Shown here piece after piece: positions 40,828 through 48,967 of a stretch of 64,000 bases of DNA; position 1 is the stretch's first letter; every line of letters starts with the position of its first letter. The notes under the pieces were generated by a model. It did no database searches. It worked only from the letters and a program-made list of their open reading frames with translations, and had not been told where the DNA came from. The position numbers and the translations under genes are program-made. Source of the DNA: UBA4416 sp038327195 (GTDB taxonomy: Bacteria > Bacteroidota > Bacteroidia > B-17B0 > Aurantibacillaceae); assembly GCA_038327195.1 (NCBI GenBank), contig JBBQKU010000005.1, positions 62,001 through 126,000 of the forward strand. The letters are read 5' to 3'.

Positions 40828-42264
40828 TTAATGGATAATCATTATTTTTTTTGTTGTATTATCAATTTTCAAAAAATAAAATCCGTTTGACAAATGACTA
40901 ACATCAATTTTAAATCCTTCGTTTGATTTTTGAATCGTTTTACCTATTATTTCAATTTCATTACCAAATGAATCAAATAAAGAAATGTTAAGAATATTAT
41001 TTTTTCCTTTAAATGTTAAAATCTGAGAGACAGGATTTGGAAATATTTGAATTTTATCATTTTCATATTCAGAAATACCAACAATGCTAAAAGTACCACC
41101 CATTAAAAGGGAATCAGTTTTAACTAAATATACGTCAGTAAGAATAGCATTGAATCCTGTTGTATAGCCTATAGAAGCGTATCCTTTATCAAAAGTAGAT
41201 ATAACTGAAAATGTTTCATCATCTTCTGTTGACCCATAATCTGTTGCGTTTAAATATGCTAAAGCTAAGTTCAATTCCATTATCTTAAATTGCAGTTTGT
41301 AGCCTGGAAAGTTTTCTTTTTCAATAACAGTAACTATATTATTATTTTTTTTAGAAACTACTATCGAGCTAAAAACTTGATTATTAACTAAGTTTCCATC
41401 TAAAACCTGAAAAACTAAGGTTCCAAGATTATTAATTCTTAACGCATAACCTTCTAATAAGTTAGTAGCTATTGATTGTTTAGCACCAGAAATAAAAAAG
41501 TCACCATTAGGGTGTTCTAAAATACAATTTCCAAAATCTTCTTTAACACCACCAAAAAATTTGCACCATGTTGAATCGCCTAGTGCATTAAGTTTAAATG
41601 CCCATAAATCGCCAAAAGAGGTATCACCATAACTTTTACTATAGCCAGTTAATGCGTAGCCACCATCTGAAGTTTGAATAACTGATTTAAATTCATCATC
41701 ATTTGCACCACCATATGTTTTAGTCCAAGTTACATTACCCAATGCATCAGTTTTAATAACATAACCATCCGCATTTCCTCTTCCAAAACTATATGTTGTG
41801 CCTGCAATAATAAAACCACCATCAGAGGTTTGCTGCAAACTGTTTCCAAAATCCCAATCTACTCCACCATAATTTTTTTGCCATAAAAAAGCACCAGTTT
41901 TATCAGCTTTAACCAAATACATATCATAACCTCCAAACCCTGTTGAATTAGTATAACCAAGCATAACATAGCTAGAATCAATTAACTGAACAACACTTTT
42001 CCCATTTTCATTATTATAATTACCAAATGTTTTTTGAAATTTTACTTGTCCCATTTTATCAAGCTTTGCTAAATACATATCTGTATATCCAGCTCCAAAA
42101 CTACTTGTTGATCCAGTTATAATATAACCACTATCCAGTGTTTGTTTTACATCATAACCAACATCATATCCATTACCTCCAAATCTTTGATAAAATTTAG
42201 ATGGTGCTTGTGCACTAATTTTTAAATTAATAATGACACATAAAAAAATAAAAAAATATTTCAT
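40828..42264 (-). CDS. T9SS-sorted repeat protein (propeller-like)
   Basis: 478 aa with signal peptide (MKYFFIFLCVIINLKISAQ). Residues 25-370 consist of six or so repeats of the form FGGxxxDxGxxxxQTxDxGYIxxGxTxSFGxGxxDxYLxKxDxxGxxxFxKTFG, typical of Bacteroidota surface propellers. The C-terminus is a type A sorting domain (IQIFPNPVSQILTFKG...ISLFDSFGNEIE...SNGFYFLKI). Probably a surface adhesin or scaffold; no enzymatic motif. Confidence 0.85.
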   Translation of the reverse strand: MKYFFIFLCVIINLKISAQAPSKFYQRFGGNGYDVGYDVKQTLDSGYIITGSTSSFGAGYTDMYLAKLDKMGQVKFQKTFGNYNNENGKSVVQLIDSSYVMLGYTNSTGFGGYDMYLVKADKTGAFLWQKNYGGVDWDFGNSLQQTSDGGFIIAGTTYSFGRGNADGYVIKTDALGNVTWTKTYGGANDDEFKSVIQTSDGGYALTGYSKSYGDTSFGDLWAFKLNALGDSTWCKFFGGVKEDFGNCILEHPNGDFFISGAKQSIATNLLEGYALRINNLGTLVFQVLDGNLVNNQVFSSIVVSKKNNNIVTVIEKENFPGYKLQFKIMELNLALAYLNATDYGSTEDDETFSVISTFDKGYASIGYTTGFNAILTDVYLVKTDSLLMGGTFSIVGISEYENDKIQIFPNPVSQILTFKGKNNILNISLFDSFGNEIEIIGKTIQKSNEGFKIDVSHLSNGFYFLKIDNTTKKIMIIH

Positions 42265-42317
42265 TGTTTCTTGTTTTATTTTAATTCTAACAAATAGTAT
42301 TAAATTTATGCTAATTT

Positions 42318-43568
42318 CTATTTACTAAATTTTCGAGCAAGAGTAATAAAAGCTCCTTGTCCAAACGTTTTATTTGGCAAAATAAACCCTTGCAAACTAT
42401 TACTACCAATTTTAAAATACCAATTTTTTGTGTTATACATAAACGCCAAACCTACATTAAGTCTAGAATACCCACCATATCCAATATGCAATGCTGAGGT
42501 GATTTTTGGAGTAAATTTATATTCAAAATCCATGAAACCATATGGTTTAAAATTTGAACTAAATAAATATCTAAATCCTGTACTCCAAGCAAATTTATCT
42601 GTTATTATAATTTTGTTTATAATTAATAAGTTTGCAGGAATATTCACATTAAATGATTCTCTATGCGCATTACTTGTTTTTTGAATAATACTATCCTGAT
42701 TTATAGTCGATAATGTTGAATCTTTCAAATCTAAAAGATTATCAATATGATAACCATTAAATTTAAATACAGAATCGCTATTGTATTGAACGCTATTGTC
42801 ATTCCAATGAATAAATCCTAGATTATTAGCATTAACGGTTAAAACACTTCCTTTTCCAAGTTTACTTTTATAAGGAGTTTCAAAAAATATATCGGCACTT
42901 GCCCCTATTCCTGAAAAGGCAAAAGGATTATTTTTATTACTCGTATCGCTAAATGCCATATTAAACTTTGAATCAAAAATCAACTCAGTACCATCACTAT
43001 TAGTATAAAGAGATGAGCCTTCTTTTGTTTTTACATAAAATAAATTTTGGCCTTTTAAAATAGAAACAGATATTCCAACTTTAGCAGTAGAATCAATTTT
43101 ATGCCAAATAAAACCAAACTTTAATTCTTGAAATCTCAACGAATTAATGGTTGTTCCTCCTAGTTTTTTGGTTTCGTTTAAATATGGTTTATTACCATAA
43201 AATAATAACTGATAAAAATCTTTAGTAAAAGCTGAATTAAAAATTCGGTGATCTTTAAAGCCAATTAAATAGGAATATTTTGCTTTTCGTCCAAAAAAAG
43301 CAGAAATATTATAATTCATATTTGCGCCAATGACACTAGAATTATACATTTTTTCATTTGAAGCATCTTTTGTATTTTTATCAATGTAACCTCCAAAAAT
43401 AAACTTATTTAATAACCCATTGTAAATTCCATTTGAACCCAATTCATATTCTCCATTAACGCAAATGGATCTTCCTCTATTCTCAAAACTCAAAAACTCT
43501 GAATTGTATTGAGAAAAAATAGGAAAAGCAATTAAACAATATAAACTAATTAAAAACCTGCTTTTCAT
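42318..43568 (-). CDS. Outer-membrane protein of the DUF5723-like type
   Basis: 416 aa with signal peptide (MKSRFLISLYCLIAFPIFSQ). Long amphipathic strands (INYNISAFFGRKAKYSYLIGFKD-like, KITSALHIGYGGYSRLNVGLAFMYN, GAFITLARKF at the end) mark a large beta-barrel. It overlaps the preceding lipoprotein gene by 1 nt. The pairing of such a barrel with a Cys-anchored beta-rich lipoprotein suggests one outer-membrane complex; its role is unknown. Confidence 0.65.
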   Translation of the reverse strand: MKSRFLISLYCLIAFPIFSQYNSEFLSFENRGRSICVNGEYELGSNGIYNGLLNKFIFGGYIDKNTKDASNEKMYNSSVIGANMNYNISAFFGRKAKYSYLIGFKDHRIFNSAFTKDFYQLLFYGNKPYLNETKKLGGTTINSLRFQELKFGFIWHKIDSTAKVGISVSILKGQNLFYVKTKEGSSLYTNSDGTELIFDSKFNMAFSDTSNKNNPFAFSGIGASADIFFETPYKSKLGKGSVLTVNANNLGFIHWNDNSVQYNSDSVFKFNGYHIDNLLDLKDSTLSTINQDSIIQKTSNAHRESFNVNIPANLLIINKIIITDKFAWSTGFRYLFSSNFKPYGFMDFEYKFTPKITSALHIGYGGYSRLNVGLAFMYNTKNWYFKIGSNSLQGFILPNKTFGQGAFITLARKFSK

Positions 43569-45181
43569 TACTTAACCTTAGCTTTATAGTTAACATTAGC
43601 ACTTAAAACTAAATCTAAATAACTGTCTCCATTAATTTTAATTGGTGTTGGTTGATTAGGTAGGTACATCCAACTAACAAACTTTATCTGTTTACACTTT
43701 TTTAAATTTTCTAACTTAGAGTTTGAAATGTTAGAAACTAATTTTGAATCAACAGAATTTAAAACAACGTTTGAACTATTAGTAATTGCTGATTCAATTA
43801 CATTTTCGCTAGGCATAAATAATGAGTCAATTATTGCATTATTTTCATCTAATAAATAACCTTGAATCTTAGCGGTAAACGGATAATTATTTTTAGCAAG
43901 AAGAAATATTTCACAATAATTTACATTATTTAATTGTTTTACATTACTAAAATCAGTTTTTGCATAATTAGTTAACTTAAAATAATCAGCAGATAAAGCT
44001 AGCGGAATATCAACATCTGCAACAACTTTCAAACCATGCCCATAATAAGCAAAATCATTTCCTGCTGATACATTACCCAATGGATTCAGCTTTGCCTTAA
44101 CCGTATAACTTAAGTAATTAGGAATATTTTCTAAAAATGGATTTAAGTTTGTATTGATGTTATTGAAAATTATTTGCTTTACATAAGGAAACACAGGATT
44201 AGACGGCACGTTGGTTTTTCCAGCTCTATTTATATTCATTGATTGGAGCATGCTACCAGTGTTTAACGTCACTGCATTATATGGATTTACTTTAATAGAT
44301 TTGACATTACTAATAGTACTTGACAATTCAATACCAAACTCATTTATAATAGAAAAATTAATAGTGGATTGTGTTAATTTAAAATTTTGCGTACTGAAAT
44401 TATTTAACAAGCCAAAATAACTTGAATCTGGACCAAATGACAAGTCTTGTTGTCCAAAATACCCTTGAACGTATTCAGGAATAACATCAATGAAAGATAA
44501 TTTTATAGTTAATCCATGGCCTGCGACTAATACATCAGTAACACCAGAAACATCTGTTTTAATTGAATAGGTTTGAACAAGCGTATTTACTTTATTCATT
44601 GTTAAACCTGTTAAATTAATATCATAATCTTTTAATGAATAGTACTTAATAAATGAAGAAGGACTAGTTAATGACCCTCCAGGAATAGTTTGATTAACGT
44701 GAAATATGTTTCCCCATAATTTTGCTGAATTAATATCATAAATAAAATTTAAAGGCTGAGCATAAGTGTTAAAATACTCGATTTTCAAATACCCTGTTCT
44801 AACTATTGCTTTATTTAATTGAACACCATTGGCAACATCAAATGTAATTTCCTGGTTTGAAGCCACTCCAACATTTGAATATATTAAATCGCCTGGATTT
44901 AAACTCGCATTAAATAATGCTGTATAGCCAATGCTCACTGTTGTATCAGGCAATTTTACAAGGCTATCCATTGTTAAATTAAGTATTTCCTTAGTAAATG
45001 CTAAATGTACCAATCCTGAAGCATCTTCTTTAAAGATAGTATCTCCAAAAAAATTACTTATATTTAAATGGCTTCTTGCAATTGGTATTGCGGCATCAAT
45101 ATCCCAAGTTGTTTCCTTTTTACAAGAAGAAAAAGCAGATAGAATTAATAAACTCCAAGAAATTTTAACAATAAAACGCAT
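43568..45181 (-). CDS. Large beta-rich lipoprotein, unknown function
   Basis: 537 aa. Lipobox LSAFSSC places the lipidated Cys near residue 20, followed by KKETTWDIDAAIPIARSHLNISNFFGDT. The rest is beta-rich with many Asn/Ser/Thr residues and no enzymatic motif. The gene is first in a two-gene unit with the barrel protein (1-nt overlap), so the two are probably made together. I know similar pairs from Bacteroidota but no tested function. Confidence 0.65.
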   Translation of the reverse strand: MRFIVKISWSLLILSAFSSCKKETTWDIDAAIPIARSHLNISNFFGDTIFKEDASGLVHLAFTKEILNLTMDSLVKLPDTTVSIGYTALFNASLNPGDLIYSNVGVASNQEITFDVANGVQLNKAIVRTGYLKIEYFNTYAQPLNFIYDINSAKLWGNIFHVNQTIPGGSLTSPSSFIKYYSLKDYDINLTGLTMNKVNTLVQTYSIKTDVSGVTDVLVAGHGLTIKLSFIDVIPEYVQGYFGQQDLSFGPDSSYFGLLNNFSTQNFKLTQSTINFSIINEFGIELSSTISNVKSIKVNPYNAVTLNTGSMLQSMNINRAGKTNVPSNPVFPYVKQIIFNNINTNLNPFLENIPNYLSYTVKAKLNPLGNVSAGNDFAYYGHGLKVVADVDIPLALSADYFKLTNYAKTDFSNVKQLNNVNYCEIFLLAKNNYPFTAKIQGYLLDENNAIIDSLFMPSENVIESAITNSSNVVLNSVDSKLVSNISNSKLENLKKCKQIKFVSWMYLPNQPTPIKINGDSYLDLVLSANVNYKAKVK

Positions 45182-45236
45182 AAACCAAATTTAAAGAAAC
45201 TTAAGGTAATATCCTAACAAATAATTGGCAAAGTTT

Positions 45237-45268
45237 TTGTGTTACGCACAAAGAAAACATTAAATTTG
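45237..45268 (+). promoter_or_regulatory. Promoter with -7 box 4 nt before the start codon
   Basis: TTG (45237-45239), a 21-nt spacer and TAAATTTG (45261-45268), then TACT and the GTG start. The mRNA would begin at the start codon (leaderless). Confidence 0.6.
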
Positions 45269-45272
45269 TACT

Positions 45273-45707
45273 GTGAATTATTCCTATAGATTTTATTTAA
45301 GTTGGATTGTTTCTGCCATATTAATGTATGCCGCATTTTATTTTTGGCATGGGGTATTTCTTAATGATTTAAAATCAATCACGTTTCCTAAAATTATATT
45401 TTTAGGATTAGCTGCTTTAGTTTATCTAGCTATTTCTTATGTTTTATATAGAACGTATGAATCAAAAATATTTACAAAATTATTTTTTTATCCAATGTTT
45501 AGGGGCATTGCCAGTGGCTTTTTTATTGGCTTCTTATTATTTGCCTTTGTTACCGTTTTAGGAATTTCTTTTACTAAAAATTTAAATTTAACCTATATTT
45601 TAGCTGATTGCGCTTGGCAAATAGTAGAGCAAACCATTGGTGGTGTTATTATTGCGCTTGGTAAGATTATGATTTTTGAGCCAACTAATGAAATGCTCAA
45701 TGATTAA
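45273..45707 (+). CDS. Small polytopic membrane protein
   Basis: 144 aa with four hydrophobic spans (FYLSWIVSAILMYAAFYFW; IIFLGLAALVYLAISYVLY; GIASGFFIGFLLFAFVTVLGI; a last span near CAWQIVEQTIGGVIIALG). Start is GTG directly after a promoter, which supports this codon. No family recognised; the C-terminus is short and cytosolic. It is convergent with the LpxR-like gene (4 nt between stops). Confidence 0.7.
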   Translation: MNYSYRFYLSWIVSAILMYAAFYFWHGVFLNDLKSITFPKIIFLGLAALVYLAISYVLYRTYESKIFTKLFFYPMFRGIASGFFIGFLLFAFVTVLGISFTKNLNLTYILADCAWQIVEQTIGGVIIALGKIMIFEPTNEMLND

Positions 45708-45711
45708 TTCC

Positions 45712-46683
45712 TTAAAAACATACTGTAATTACACATTTTCCCCATCCGTGAAATAAGCCTCCTTCAAATTCTGGAGTCAATATCGTTTTACTGTATTCTA
45801 AACTAACTCGTTTATAGGCAATTACAACACCTGCCAAACCATCAAAGACTAATCTATTAACCCTGTTTTCAGGAACCGTTAACACGCTTTTTTCATTAAA
45901 TAAACCACCTTGCAATACAGCATTATAGCCAACAAGTTTAGAATTTGTTTTAAAAACGCCATATAATTTAAACTTATTAGTGATTGCCTTTTTTTGTAAT
46001 CCTAAGTCATTAAAATAAGGGCTAAAAAATCCTATACGCATAAATAAACCTAATCCAATATCTGTATATAAGGTTCCTAATCTCATTGAAGAATTTGCCA
46101 TTAATTCAAAGTTCTTTTGAATGAGTAACCCTTTTTCAAATTTAACTCTATAATTAATTATTATATCTGTTTTTATTTGATTTTCCCACCCTAAAGGTCT
46201 AATATTTACTAATCCTTTATGGATTGCTTTTTGTTCTTCCTCACACTTTGCGCAAGGTCCAATAAATCCCAAATCTACTTGGGTTTGTAAGAGTGTTTTT
46301 TTTGTTGAATTAATTGAAGTTAAAAAATGTGATACAAAAAAAGTAGCAGCATAAGGCCTTTCTAAATAATTAATCGTGTCATATCTAATGCTGCGAGGCG
46401 TAAAGCAATCCTGAGTAAATATTAATCCATAATAATTTAGAGCTTTTTCATTTAGTTTTATTAAAGTCCACGAAATTGGAGAATACCTTATGATTGGATG
46501 AACAATTGTTAGATGAATACCTTGAGTATAATAACGATCCGTGGCACTAAAGAAATCGTTATCATAATTTAAACGAATATAATTTTCCAATTTTGGTTTT
46601 GAAATAATTGTATCCGAGTTTTGAGAAAATAAATGAATTGTAAAATTTATAAATAATAAAATATAGTATTTTTTCAATTTCAT
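45712..46683 (-). CDS. LpxR-family lipid A deacylase-like outer-membrane protein
   Basis: 323 aa with signal peptide (MKLKKYYILLFINFTIHLFSQ). Family signs: YIRLNYDNDFFSATDRYYTQGIHL (the N-D pair and TDRYYTxG), FTPRSI and YLERPYAATFFVSHFL, and the barrel end WGKCVITVCF. LpxR removes the 3'-acyloxyacyl chain of lipid A. Activity is inferred; a second His of the active site is not certain by eye. A CxxC (CAKCEEE) near residue 145 is unusual. Confidence 0.8.
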   Translation of the reverse strand: MKLKKYYILLFINFTIHLFSQNSDTIISKPKLENYIRLNYDNDFFSATDRYYTQGIHLTIVHPIIRYSPISWTLIKLNEKALNYYGLIFTQDCFTPRSIRYDTINYLERPYAATFFVSHFLTSINSTKKTLLQTQVDLGFIGPCAKCEEEQKAIHKGLVNIRPLGWENQIKTDIIINYRVKFEKGLLIQKNFELMANSSMRLGTLYTDIGLGLFMRIGFFSPYFNDLGLQKKAITNKFKLYGVFKTNSKLVGYNAVLQGGLFNEKSVLTVPENRVNRLVFDGLAGVVIAYKRVSLEYSKTILTPEFEGGLFHGWGKCVITVCF

Positions 46684-46714
46684 TTATAAATACTACCTAA
46701 TTTTTTTAACTAAT

Positions 46715-48358
46715 TTATTTGTCCAAAACTTCCATTAATGGCTTTCCTGTTGTTCCATTAGGAAATGAAATATGCAATAGCATTGAAACCGTAGGAGCAA
46801 TATCCACAATATTTACTTTATTTACTGTTGAACCATTCTTTATATCCATTCCATAAAACAATAAAGGAACATGTGTATCATAACTGTAAGATGCGCCGTG
46901 AGTTGTTCCTTTATTATGGTATTCCATCCAAGCTGGATTATATGAAAATGCAACGTTTCCACTTCTTACGTGATTATATCCTTTTTGAATAAGTGATTTA
47001 AAACTGCCTTCAGTATAATTTTCATATTTTAAAACGTCTGATGGATAGGCTTCTGAAATTCCTTTGATTGTTAAAAGAAAATTTGCTAAAGTGTGTTCTA
47101 CAGAAAATCTATTTAAATTTAATGAAGCCATTTTATTTTCATTTAAAAATAATTGTTGGTTTTCCATTCCATTTATCAAACTATCGCTATACTGATTATA
47201 GCAAAATGTTTTTATTGTCTTAGTTAATTCTGCTTCATTAATATAACCTCCAGGAATTTTCATATCCATTAAATGTGCTGGCACATCGCAAGCACCATGA
47301 TCGGCAGTTAAAAATATAACAACATTTTCTTTACCAATAGTTGTATTGATATAATTTAATAATTCCTCCAAATCTTTATCTAAACGCAAATACACATCTT
47401 CAATTTCAACACTGCGAGGTCCGTATGAATGACCAACATAATCCGTTGACGAAAAACTAATACATAACATATCTGTTTCATTACCCTTCCCTAATTGTTC
47501 AGCTTTTAAACATGCTAGTGCAATATCTTTAGTAATTGTATTTCCGTAAGGCGTTGCTCTTAAAATATCATAATTATTCTTATCTAATTGCGTTTTATAG
47601 TTATAAGGAAATATGGCAGTATCTTTTTTATTTGGAGCTTGCTCATAATTATTATTATCACTAATACTTTCTAAATAAGTATCTAATGGATATAATGTTT
47701 TCCAACCTTGTGATAAGTATTTTTTTGGTAATTGTAAATTATTAAAATCATTTAACCAAGAAGGTAATACTTTCATATAATGAGAACTCGAAATAAATTT
47801 CCCAACACTCCCATCAAACCAAAAAGCACCATTGGCGCTGTGTCCAGCAGGTAAAATTGAACTTCTATCTTTTAAAGAAACTGCAAATACTTTTGAACGT
47901 TGATTGGTGTTAATTTTTAATTCGTCACCAATGGTTGTTGTTAAAAGCTTTTTAGGAGACATTAAACCAGCCTTACTTTCAGAACCTATTGTTCTCGCAT
48001 CTTTATCATCTGTGCAATAAACAACTGTATTTGTTTCTTTATCATACCAATCGTTTGCAATGATGCCATGTGTTGCAGGACTTGTTCCTGTGTAAATACT
48101 TGCATGGCCAGGCCCAGTGAAAGTTGGTACATAATTAAAATGAGCATTTTTATAAAAATACCCTTCATTAATTAATTTTTTAAAACCACCATTGCCAAAC
48201 TTATTCCAATAACGATATATGTAATCTTGACGCATTTGATCCACCACAATACCAATCACTAATTTGGGTTGTTTAAGTCCATTTGCAACAACTGGTTTTG
48301 GTTTTGTTTGTGCAAATATAAAATTTGAGAATACTATTAAAAGGAATGTCTTTTTCAT
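46715..48358 (-). CDS. PafA-like alkaline phosphatase
   Basis: 547 aa exported enzyme (MKKTFLLIVFSNFIFAQ) of the alkaline phosphatase/NPP superfamily. KLVIGIVVDQMRQDYIYRY carries metal ligand D40; NYVPTFTGPGHASIYTG holds the nucleophile threonine (79 or 81) and HGIIANDWYD the following Asn; later metal ligands lie in SFSSTDYVGHSYGPRS and FLTADHGACDVP. PafA enzymes are the broad, phosphate-insensitive phosphomonoesterases of Bacteroidota. The start is 10 nt after the DUF5615 gene, so it may share that transcript. Confidence 0.92.
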   Translation of the reverse strand: MKKTFLLIVFSNFIFAQTKPKPVVANGLKQPKLVIGIVVDQMRQDYIYRYWNKFGNGGFKKLINEGYFYKNAHFNYVPTFTGPGHASIYTGTSPATHGIIANDWYDKETNTVVYCTDDKDARTIGSESKAGLMSPKKLLTTTIGDELKINTNQRSKVFAVSLKDRSSILPAGHSANGAFWFDGSVGKFISSSHYMKVLPSWLNDFNNLQLPKKYLSQGWKTLYPLDTYLESISDNNNYEQAPNKKDTAIFPYNYKTQLDKNNYDILRATPYGNTITKDIALACLKAEQLGKGNETDMLCISFSSTDYVGHSYGPRSVEIEDVYLRLDKDLEELLNYINTTIGKENVVIFLTADHGACDVPAHLMDMKIPGGYINEAELTKTIKTFCYNQYSDSLINGMENQQLFLNENKMASLNLNRFSVEHTLANFLLTIKGISEAYPSDVLKYENYTEGSFKSLIQKGYNHVRSGNVAFSYNPAWMEYHNKGTTHGASYSYDTHVPLLFYGMDIKNGSTVNKVNIVDIAPTVSMLLHISFPNGTTGKPLMEVLDK

Positions 48359-48368
48359 TTATGTTTGT

Positions 48369-48701
48369 TTATTTTAGTTCAAGAAAACCCATTTCAGAAT
48401 TATTTAAAAAATCTTTAATAATCAATAAGTCGGTCTGTAATTTTAATATTAAATTATTGGTAGATGTATTTCCAATACGTAACCAAATTATTTTAGGAGG
48501 AAAGCCTTTTAGTGCCGAAATATCAATAAAATCAGCATCAAATGTAACAATACAATAATTATTATTACGAGCAAATTCCCAAATTTCTATATCTAAAGAA
48601 AATGACAACCCAACATCAGAAATATGTTTTGAATCAATAAATAAATGTTGACTGTTTTTAGCTACTTTAAATGAAATATTTTGGTCAAACAACAACTTCA
48701 T
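48369..48701 (-). CDS. DUF5615 PIN-like toxin
   Basis: 110 aa. KLLFDQNIS (first acidic residue), DIEIWEFARNNNYCIVTFDADFID (central acidic cluster) and PPKIIWLRIGN follow the Mut7-C/PIN-like pattern of DUF5615, the toxin partner of DUF433 in predicted VapBC-like systems. RNase activity is predicted from the family. It overlaps DUF433 by 1 nt. Confidence 0.88.
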   Translation of the reverse strand: MKLLFDQNISFKVAKNSQHLFIDSKHISDVGLSFSLDIEIWEFARNNNYCIVTFDADFIDISALKGFPPKIIWLRIGNTSTNNLILKLQTDLLIIKDFLNNSEMGFLELK

Positions 48702-48922
48702 TACGAAGCAATTTTGTATTTATGCTCTTTATCGGCAGCAAAAGCTAAGCAAGCTCTAATTTTAACTTCAGTTAATTCAGGATAATCACTAACAATATCA
48801 ATATAAGTCATTCCTGATGCTAACCAACCTAACACATCATAAACCGAAATGCGTGTATTTATAACACAAGGTTTTCCGAAGCGAATAGAAGGGTTGATAA
48901 ATATATATTCTGAATAGTTCAT
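48701..48922 (-). CDS. DUF433 antitoxin
   Basis: 73 aa: IFINPSIRFGKPCVINTRISVYDVLGWLASGMTYIDIVSDYPELTEVKIRACLAFAADKEH, the complete DUF433 HTH-like domain (shown here by its order of motifs). It precedes its partner with 1-nt overlap (antitoxin first). A promoter 4 nt upstream suggests a leaderless message, possibly self-repressed at that site. Confidence 0.9.
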   Translation of the reverse strand: MNYSEYIFINPSIRFGKPCVINTRISVYDVLGWLASGMTYIDIVSDYPELTEVKIRACLAFAADKEHKYKIAS

Positions 48923-48926
48923 ATAT

Positions 48927-48957
48927 CAAAAATACTAAAAAATAAGCCATCTTACAA
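48927..48957 (-). promoter_or_regulatory. Promoter of the DUF433/DUF5615 pair
   Basis: On the minus strand TTG (plus 48955-48957), a 20-nt spacer and TATTTTTG (plus 48927-48934), then ATAT and the ATG. Transcription would start at the start codon. Confidence 0.6.
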
Positions 48958-48967
48958 AACGCAAAAC

